The notes under the pieces are model-generated. The model did no database searches. It had not been told where the DNA came from and saw nothing but the letters and a program-made list of their open reading frames with translations. DNA of 64,000 nucleotides from Morella rubra. Lineage: Eukaryota > Streptophyta > Magnoliopsida > Fagales > Myricaceae. Positions within the stretch are counted from its first letter, which is position 1, and each line of letters opens with the position of its first letter. Below are positions 57,080 to 64,000 of this stretch, one piece after another. The stretch is from the NCBI GenBank assembly GCA_003952965.2, contig CM025855.1:17088800-17152799 (forward strand). The letters run 5' to 3'. A program made the position numbers and the translations under genes.

Positions 57080-58280
57080 ATTAAAGAAGCTGCAACAAAA
57101 TGGCGATCCATCGCCACACCAACGATTGATCACTCAACATAGTGATCGATTGTGTAAAAACAACCAATCGATCGCCTAAACAAAACATTGTTTTTGGAGT
57201 TATAGCGATCGATCGGAACATACTAATGATTGATCACAACACACTGATCGATCGGTATATACAAACGATCAATCACTACTTGTTAAACGATGCATTTCAT
57301 TGCATAGACGATCGATCGTCCATGGAACAAAATGCACAGTATCAAGAAGTGATCAATGGCCAAAAAGACGATCGATCGCTACTTCGTGATAACGCCGCAT
57401 TTCATTATCAAGTTGACCGATAGATCGCTTTGGTATAGACGATTGATCGACCGCGACTTTAACTCACACAGCATTAAAGACCGATCGATCGGTCCCGAAA
57501 GTGATCGATCAATCCCGAATAGAAACGCACCATTTTTTGGACCGATCGATTGGTCATAAAGTATCGATCGGTCACTAATAAAATGACATCGATCATCATC
57601 TAGTTTAGACGATCGATCGTTTGACCTAGCATCTACCTAACGATCGATCATCACGGGGACGAAAATGCGCAGATTATATAAAACCCCAAAACATGCCCAA
57701 AATCACCCCAAATTGATCCCTAAACAATCCTAAACTCCAAAAAAAATACATCAACACTAAAATAAATATATTTTATGGACCTAAATGGATGATATAGCAA
57801 ATTAAAAAACATAAACTAAAAACTCATTTAAAACCGCTTAATATCGCTTAAAAAACAACATAACTACGTACCTTTGATGTAGATGACAATGGGGATGATT
57901 CCACGCACTTTGGAGGACAATGCAGCACGAAATGGCTCCTTGAAATTTGAGAGGATTCGAGAGATTTTGTGGAGAGATAACCGGTAAAAATGACTTCGTC
58001 AGTTTCATATAATCCTTCGCGACGATCGATCGTTAGGGATGTACCGATTGATCGCTTTCTCTTTTACACGTGCTGTTCTCCCATTCGCTACAGTCATAAT
58101 CGATTGCTAGATTAACGATCGAATGTAGATTTGAAAAAGTGACAGTTACGTTTACCGATCAATCGGTATACAAGGACAATCGATCGTCGCTTCGCATTTT
58201 CGGGCGGTTACGCTAAATGATCGATCTTTTATTTAAACTAATCGATCAGTTTGTAATCACCGATCGATCAGTAATCGTGA
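57080..58280. repeat. array of CGATCGATCG-like sites in the CACTA subterminal region
   Basis: Roughly two dozen sites matching (A/G)CGATCGATCG or close variants such as ACGATTGATCG, spaced about 20-60 bases. Runs are dense at 57145-57650 and 58020-58275, with a gap at about 57660-58015. The same motif fills 9735-10120 in the other CACTA end. Such arrays next to CACTA ends usually bind the element's DNA-binding protein (family knowledge). Confidence 0.75.
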
Positions 58281-58528
58281 TGACGTAATTTTGTCACCGA
58301 AAGTCTTCACATTTAGTGACGTAGCTTCTCATCACAAAATCAAAAATTACCTTTTAGTGATGAAATATTTATTCCTCATAGATAAGACCTTTAGTGAAGA
58401 ATTTGGTGACGAAAAATATTTTCATCACAAAAAACCCTTTTTTAGTGACGAAAATAGGATTTCGCCAATGAAAGTACACTTTTAGTGAGAAATTCATTTC
58501 GTCACTAAAAGTATATTCTCTGGTAGTG

Positions 58529-59864
58529 TAATCTGTTGATCTTAACTAATTAGCATGACCAAGTCTTAGATGCCACAAAGAAGTGGGATTGATATCCCTC
58601 TTCCTCTTAAGAGTTTTCACACTGGTATCAATATCATTTTCTATATTATTCACAAAGTCTACAACATTTTCCAAAATGTAAAGACCATCTACCATAGTAC
58701 CAGAAGCAATAAACTGATTTTGAAACTTAATAACAAGTTTAAAATTAAAGACAAGTGAATATTCAGATATTCTAAGTTTTGAAACAAAAATTAAGTTTCT
58801 ACAACATTCTAATACGTATAGACAATCTTCCAAAATTAAAACTTTGTTTCATTGTAAACTCAAATGAAAAGTCCCTATGGTGGTTGCTGCAACACTTGCA
58901 GTCGTCCCCATCTTTAGGATGACTTCCCCTTCATCTAGTCTCTGGGTTTCTTTAAATCCTTGCAACATATTGCAAATATGAGACATTGTGCCTGAATCTA
59001 CACACTATGAATTTAATGGACCATCTATTAAATTCATTCAATGACAAGCATACCTTTAGCAGGTTTCTTTTACTTCAAAGAAGTAAGATACATGTGGCAA
59101 TTCCTTTTCCAATTACCTAGTTTGCCGCAGTGGAGACAATTTTCCTTAGGCTTCTTATCCAGCTCGCTCTTGTCCTCCTCTTTTGCCTTCGAGCTAGGCT
59201 GAGACCTTTTCTTATTCTTAAATCTCTTGCCTTTGGGTTTGATTCCTCAGGCAGAACTGACTTTTGACTTGTCCATTATCATCAGAGAACCTTTCTTCTT
59301 TTTAATAAGTTCTTTCGCTGCTTGCAACATATTGAGCAGCTCTGAAAAAATCATTGTCATCATGTTCATATTATAATTTAATACAAACTAGTTGAATGAT
59401 TCCAACCTTGGTCTCGCCATCCATATCTGCATATAGTGTCTCCAATTTTGTGATGAAAGATATCATCTTCAGAACATGCTCCCAAACTAGAGCACCTTCC
59501 ACCATTTTGGTGGTCATAAGGAATTTCATGACTTGCTGGCGTGCAAAACGACTTTGCTCTCCAAATAGCTCTTGGAGATATCCCAATTTCTCTTTGGCAA
59601 TAGCTATGTTTTCACATTGCTTTTGCAATAAGTTGGACATAAACGCCAACACATAACAATGAGCTAATTCATCTGCCTCAACGCCAACACTTTTCTTTGT
59701 TCTCAAGTAGTGTCGGCTAAGGCAAGTTGAGGGGTCTCCTCTCTGAGGATATGAGCTATTTTATCCACACTGAGTACTATCATAAGATTTCTATTCCAAT
59801 CAAGGAAGTTTGGCCCAGTTAGTTTGTTATCATCTAGGATTCTAGATAATGGGTTCGGCATCAT
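58529..59864 (-). pseudogene. copia gag and pre-integrase region, broken
   Basis: Gag starts at 59864 (MMPNPLSRI, followed by GPNFLDWNRNLMIVL). A stop and frame change near 59710 lead into a second open part (59706-59371) with DELAHCYVL and a helical gag core. Lysine-rich sequence and a degenerate zinc knuckle (CLHCGKLGNWKRNC, Asn in place of the His) lie at about 59160-59115. Near 58560, LWHLRLGHAN is the conserved pre-integrase motif. The broken protein would have been the particle coat and the start of pol. Confidence 0.82.
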
Positions 59865-60639
59865 GAATATGCAAATATTGAAAGAAAATTCACAAGTATA
59901 TTAACGCTCCATTATCTTAGTGATTTTAATAGCCAATAGTGCCTCCCACTGAATCACAACAACCAAACAAAAAAGAAGAATATAACATTTATATTCAGGG
60001 TTCACAGTGGGTATCAAGAATTTTCAACTTATGTGCACATAATCATATTTTAGTAATCATGGCACTACTTATAAAAGCAAGTAGAGTCTACTTATCAGGT
60101 CACATCACATGTTGTGTATTATGTATATATAAATTTCATGATTCTTGATATTTCTTTTAGCCATCAACATAAACTCAATCTTCACTATTTTAGTGGACAT
60201 GTTTATTTAGTTAAGTGCAACCATCATCTAAATGACATGTAATTTTGTAATGGGTCGACATTGCTATTTTAGTCAACACCCCCACTACTCATACACGCTC
60301 ACTTATCTTCACAAGAAGTATACAGGACAAATTATAAAATCAATAATTGGCCATGACTATTATAGTTTTAACCAATCATCAACCAAATAAAATTCTCAAA
60401 TACCAACAATGGAAGGCCATGGGATTTAATTTTCTCGTAAAATAATCTCATTTAACACTTATATCAAATATGTTCAAAAACAAATCAAGGATTTTTTGGT
60501 CAACCCAGTCAAACCGATCTGGTCAACTGGGGTATGGATCGGGTCATACCGATCCAAGACCCAAGCGAGCTATGTTGGATCTAGGTCCAACTAGATCCAA
60601 ACACAATCCATTAGATCACTAGCTGATCCATTTGGGTCA

Positions 60640-61110
60640 AGCTCGTACCCATTTAGGGTTAAGGGTCAGGGGGCTGGCCCTATTAGGTCGGCCCGTGGCC
60701 CACTTCAGCCCATCCCCCACATTTTTGCCTCTTTTTTTCAATGGACCCAACCCAACCATTGGGCTGGGTCTCCTGGGCCGGGTTGGGCAACTGTTGCCCT
60801 ACCCGTCGGCCCAATCTGGCAACCTGGGGCATCCTTATGCCCTGGGCGCCGTTTGGCTCCCAGGTAGAGGAAGTTGCGCCCAGTAGCATAGCCACCCATG
60901 GTTGGCCACACCAGGCCACCAACAGCTCTGCCAGGCATCTGCCACCCACGGCCTGAGGTGACCGGGGGAGCCCTTAAGGCCTCAAGTCGTGTACCCCTAA
61001 AGGGGTACACCAAGGCAGCGACTACAGCTGGCTGCCAGGCCATGCGGTGCCGCTACTAGTGCTGCCTGGGACCACCAGAAGTGGTCCTCGGCCAGTTGAG
61101 CCACCATCGG
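60640..61110. other. GC-rich island in the copia leader
   Basis: A clear jump in GC content against the AT-rich copia sequence on both sides, with several overlapping frames on both strands that are due to base composition. No protein family was recognised. It could be a captured foreign segment or a structured leader. Confidence 0.4.
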
Positions 61111-61713
61111 CGGTAGTGGAGGCCAACTTAGAGAGCAAGAAAGCTCTCTTTCGTTAAAAAAAATTGGGGAACAAGTAAAATCTCCTTTGCTGCATTTTTC
61201 TCAAATAATCAAGCAAGAACAACACAGACAATATCAAAACTAGCATCTTCAAATAATTTTAAGATATCAACAACAAAGGTGTCGATTTCTCATATCTCAC
61301 AACCAAGCTGTCTCCCCTTTGTGTTTTTGTCTCACACGATATCAATTTCATTCGATAAAGAGAACCAAAAACTAAGCCCTTGGAAAAGGAAAACCCACAA
61401 GCAAATCAGCGAACTCGTCTTTGTCACACACCCATGCATCAAAGAGAAACAACTATTCAACTTTCTCTTTAAAGAGAAACGCACCAATTTCTCTTCAAAG
61501 AGAAAAATACACACACAATCAAAGACAACAGAGAACCGTATTCTTTGTCAAATTTTCACCTTTCTCTCACATGCAAATCTAAAAACAATTAATACATGGT
61601 ACAAAAACACTTTCCAACTAACAAATTTGCAACAAAACTCAATGGATTGTGAAAAACACGATTTTGCTTGCACGTGAGCTGGAGAGAGAAGCACTAACTT
61701 GGATCTCACAGAT

Positions 61714-61729
61714 CTAAGCTCTGATACCA
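61714..61729 (-). other. primer-binding site (initiator tRNA-Met type)
   Basis: Minus strand TGGTATCAGAGCTTAG, two bases inside the LTR border at 61732. It links the 1.3 kb LTR family to copia. Confidence 0.85.
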
Positions 61730-61731
61730 CT

Positions 61732-62447
61732 TGTAAGAGCCTGAGATTGCAGCAGAAATGATCATTGAATCAAAGCAGCCCAAGCATTCTTCCTCCTTCA
61801 GATCTACATACATAGTTTTGAGAGACAGTTCAAGAGAGAGATTTTGTAGAGAGAATATCTCACGTGAAAATTAAATAGTTTTCTCAAATGAGCTTCTGAG
61901 CTATTTATAATGGCTTGCTCAGAACTCAACTGTGCTTATGCGTGAGATCTTTAGGGACCTCAAATCTTGGCCGTAGGATCATCATAAAAAACTCTTTTTC
62001 ATTAACCCCCTTATATTCTGTAACCCGAATTTATGGGCTTCTACAAATTGTTATCATATCCATTAATATATCACAATTAACTCTCGAGATAATGAGATTA
62101 TTTTTGTTAAATCCCTTTTACTAACAATTATATGCTTATTTATCCTTCCACCATACTATATTCCACATGAGCTAATAGGACCGAAATAATATCACCGATT
62201 AAGTCCTAGCTCATATAGTTCTTAATTCTCAGTCTATACCCAGTTGGACTCCCAAAAAGTTACAAAAGCAATTTTCACAAAAACTGTGAAAACACTTTTC
62301 ACAGGAACTCGCTACACTGCGTTTTTATTTGAGTCCAAAAATATACAGACATAATGAATATCTCATCAAGAGACTGGTGGATTCCATATTGAGCAATTAT
62401 ACAAATTCTCTTACTATGCATAAGGCCCAACATTATCAAAGCACAAG
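61732..62447 (-). repeat. 5' LTR of the minus-strand copia element (LTR K), interrupted
   Basis: On the minus strand it ends CTCAGGCTCTTACA directly before the primer site. It matches LTR D over most of its length, apart from a deletion near 62435 and other small gaps. The hAT element at 62448 interrupts it; the rest should lie right of the window. Confidence 0.82.
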
Positions 62448-64000
62448 TGGGGGTGCAGGTCCGGTCCAACTACCAGCGGAGTTCCGGTGTCGGTTCCGAG
62501 AAGCTAAGGTCTATAGCTTCTAGGAACCAGACCCGGAGGTGGATTTGGAGGCTTCCTTGAAGCGGTAGTTTCCGTCAATTCAACGAAAAACAGGTTCCAT
62601 TATTTTTTAAAATTTTTTTAACTAACTATTAAAACAACGTCGTTCTACTTTAAATAGAACGACGTCGTTTGGTTGGTTTTTTAAAAATATATATCCACGG
62701 TGAAAAAACCCTAACTCCCTAAATCCCCCTCTCCTTCGCGAATTGCGACCGTCCCTCCCTCCCTCAGCTCTCTCTCTCTCCCTCTTGTCTTACAGTCTCT
62801 CTCCGTCTTCTCTGGCGACCTCCGCTACTTCTCTCCCTATAAGTGGTAAGTTAGTAACCTATGTTTGTTTTCTCATCTAGTATGTGTAAGTGCGATTTCT
62901 AATTTAATTTCCAGTCTTCTTCTTTTCTTTTTTTTCCTGTTGGGTTTCTTTCTCTTTGATTCTCATAATTTTGTTTCTTCTCCCATGATTTATACAAGCT
63001 GTCTTATTGTTTGTTTGTCCCTGTAAATTTTGTATCTTCATAGCGTGATTCACTTGTAAGTTGTAACTAATATCTTTTAAAATCTTATTTTCTTTGTTTG
63101 CTGTCTCTCATTTGCAATTTTGCAACACTTAAATTTGATAGTGTACTGCCTGGTTGAAAGGGACGAGGTCAGACTCACTAGATTATTTGAAGAGATAAAT
63201 TTGATAGGCATTATCAACCACTACAGGTTGGTTTAACATAATGTACTTTATAATGTAAAGGAGATTACAATGTAAAAAATATTGATTCGAAAAAACAAAA
63301 TAAAATCAATTGTCCAAATAAAATCTCTTGTTTCTTAGAATCTGTTATGTGATATGTTAACATAAACAAAATAATTAACATATAAAATATTTGATCTATT
63401 ATATTATGCATCAATATTTGATCTGTTTGCATAGAATCTGTTATGTGATATGTCAAACAACATGATAGTTCCCTAAGCATGAATCTGTTTTCATAGATAC
63501 CATACTTAGTCCAAGTTGATCTGTTTTCATGAATCTGTTATGTGTTATGTGATATTTTTTCAATATTTGATTTCTAAATCTGTTAGTTACCATGCTTTAA
63601 TATGTTAATTGTTTAGTTGTTTTTAATTTTTCATCTTGTTCATTTTCTGCTGTCTTAAATTTGGGTTAAGTTGGTAGAATGAGTTGTCTCAGGGGTTTGC
63701 ATTGTGTCTTTCTTTCAGATGGATAGTCAAACTCCAATTGCATCTTCGCAATCCACAACCCTCAATTTACCTACCCTTGCCTCTATGACTACACCTACAA
63801 TTGGTGAGATACCAATTATAGATGTAGAGGCTGAGACACAACAAACTAAGGAGACAATAGACCCTACCCCCAAAAGAAGGAAGGTTTCCAATCCGTCCCC
63901 GATGTGGGAACATTTCACTAGGATACTACCAGTAATTGATCCAAACAAACCATTGGCCAAGTGCAACCATTGTGGTCATAAAGCTGGGGTTCACCATAAA
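62448..64000 (+). mobile_element. 5' part of a second hAT element (RICESLEEPER type)
   Basis: Begins TGGGGGTGCAGGTCC in the copia LTR; the terminus resembles that of the hAT at 14403. It is followed by a GC-rich stretch, a CT-rich leader (about 62750-62830), a good 5' splice site (GTGGTAAGTT near 62845), an AT-rich intron and a transposase start at 63719. The right end and target duplication are outside the window. This copy is less decayed than the one at 14403. Confidence 0.82.
63719..64000 (+). CDS. hAT transposase N-terminus, open to the window edge
   Basis: ATG follows TTTCTTTCAG, a strong 3' splice site. The frame is open for 94 codons to the edge. It contains a basic PKRRKV nuclear-localisation-like motif (about 63870), PSPMWEHF, and the start of a BED zinc finger (KCNHCGHKAGVHH at the end). 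Aligned to the pseudogene at 15467 it has no stop or shift so far. Transposase cuts the element ends and joins them to a target. Whether the rest is intact cannot be seen. Confidence 0.85.
   Translation, partial: MDSQTPIASSQSTTLNLPTLASMTTPTIGEIPIIDVEAETQQTKETIDPTPKRRKVSNPSPMWEHFTRILPVIDPNKPLAKCNHCGHKAGVHHK

Larger units (their letters stand above)
55786..58528 (-). mobile_element. CACTA transposon, 5' end at 58528
   Basis: The end at 58528 is the inverse of CACTACCAGAGAATATAC. Next to it are TTTAGTGA-type repeats (58285-58515), then a CGATCGATCG array (57080-58280), a possible first exon with donor AAAG|GTACGT on the minus strand (about 57870), and a coding remnant of unknown function (56140-57020). 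The other end is not found; sequence before about 55786 is LTR. The 3 bases after 58528 (TAA) would be the target duplication. No classical CACTA transposase domain was recognised. Confidence 0.7.
58529..61731 (-). mobile_element. internal 5' part of a Ty1/copia element
   Basis: Minus strand, from the primer site at 61714-61729 down to gag and the pre-integrase segment, cut off at 58529 by the CACTA end. The untranslated leader (59865-61713) is unusually long and holds a GC-rich block at about 60640-61110 and several TTTCTCTTTAAAGAGAAA-type inverted motifs at about 61440-61505. Its 5' LTR is 61732-62447. Integrase, RT and the 3' LTR are absent. Confidence 0.8.

Noticed and set aside
57142..57559. 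Reading frames rich in Ile-Asp-Arg
   Set aside because: They follow from the CGATCGATCG repeats and are not a protein.
60632..61043. Several overlapping frames on both strands
   Set aside because: High GC content gives few stop codons; no domain or codon pattern supports any of them.

Overview
This window is repeat-dense plant nuclear DNA, most likely from an angiosperm. Nearly everything recognisable is a transposable element, or a host gene fragment broken up or carried by one. The supporting families are Ty3/gypsy chromovirus pol with tRNA-iMet-type primer sites, Ty1/copia gag and integrase, RICESLEEPER-type hAT transposases, CACTA ends, an L1-type LINE, a gene-carrying Mutator-like element and a plant subtilase. 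I see no intact host gene, no tRNA or rRNA gene and no bacterial-style operon. Coding remnants carry stops and frameshifts; the main exception is the open N-terminus of a hAT transposase that runs off the right edge.

Layout, left part. Positions 1-9702 are the 3' part of a Tekay-like Ty3/gypsy element. Its pol is split by a 3.77 kb solo LTR (1813-5577, target duplication ATTAT), and its own 3' LTR is 7230-9702. It sits in a CACTA element ending at 10346. From 10347 to 14402 are CACTA-like debris and two copies of a 1.3 kb LTR family. A decayed hAT element (14403-18849, target duplication AACTTAAC) encodes a RICESLEEPER-like transposase. A truncated copia element (19530-21952), a piece of another LTR and a transposon-associated reading frame follow, to about 23.1 kb.

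Layout, centre. From 32752 down to 23553 on the minus strand lies one intronless subtilase (subtilisin-like protease) pseudogene. It is interrupted by five independent insertions: LTR E, a non-autonomous hAT, LTR D, LTR B and LTR G. Each has target-site duplications. Removing them leaves about 2.3 kb, the normal length of a plant subtilase. To its right are a 2.4 kb Tekay-type solo LTR (34934-37371), two LINE fragments in opposite orientations, and an unrelated gypsy element (about 40975-47918). That gypsy is nested four deep: gypsy, then solo LTR H, then LTR F, then a Mutator-like element carrying an exon of a GDSL esterase gene.

Layout, right part. A copia-type LTR with TGTCGACA repeats (47919-52211) holds a second, near-identical copy of the 3.7 kb solo LTR (48212-51932, target duplication CATAT). 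Then come a truncated 1.3 kb-family LTR, a rearranged minus-strand copy of the 2.4 kb LTR with an internal duplication, a CACTA element ending at 58528 with a dense CGATCGATCG array, the 5' half of a minus-strand copia element (58529-62447), and the start of a second hAT element (62448 onward).

The most interesting signal is inside the two Tekay-type LTR families. Both have a TATA box, a leader with plausible splice donors, a TGAGTC-N5-GACTCA hairpin, a likely 3' splice site and a short reading frame ending in an acidic tail. In the 3.7 kb family the tail reads IIDLT(L/S)DSDEED, which resembles a SUMO-interacting motif. This suggests a spliced mini-gene carried in the LTR itself, which I have not seen described. 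All identifications rest on reading the sequence; no database search was run.
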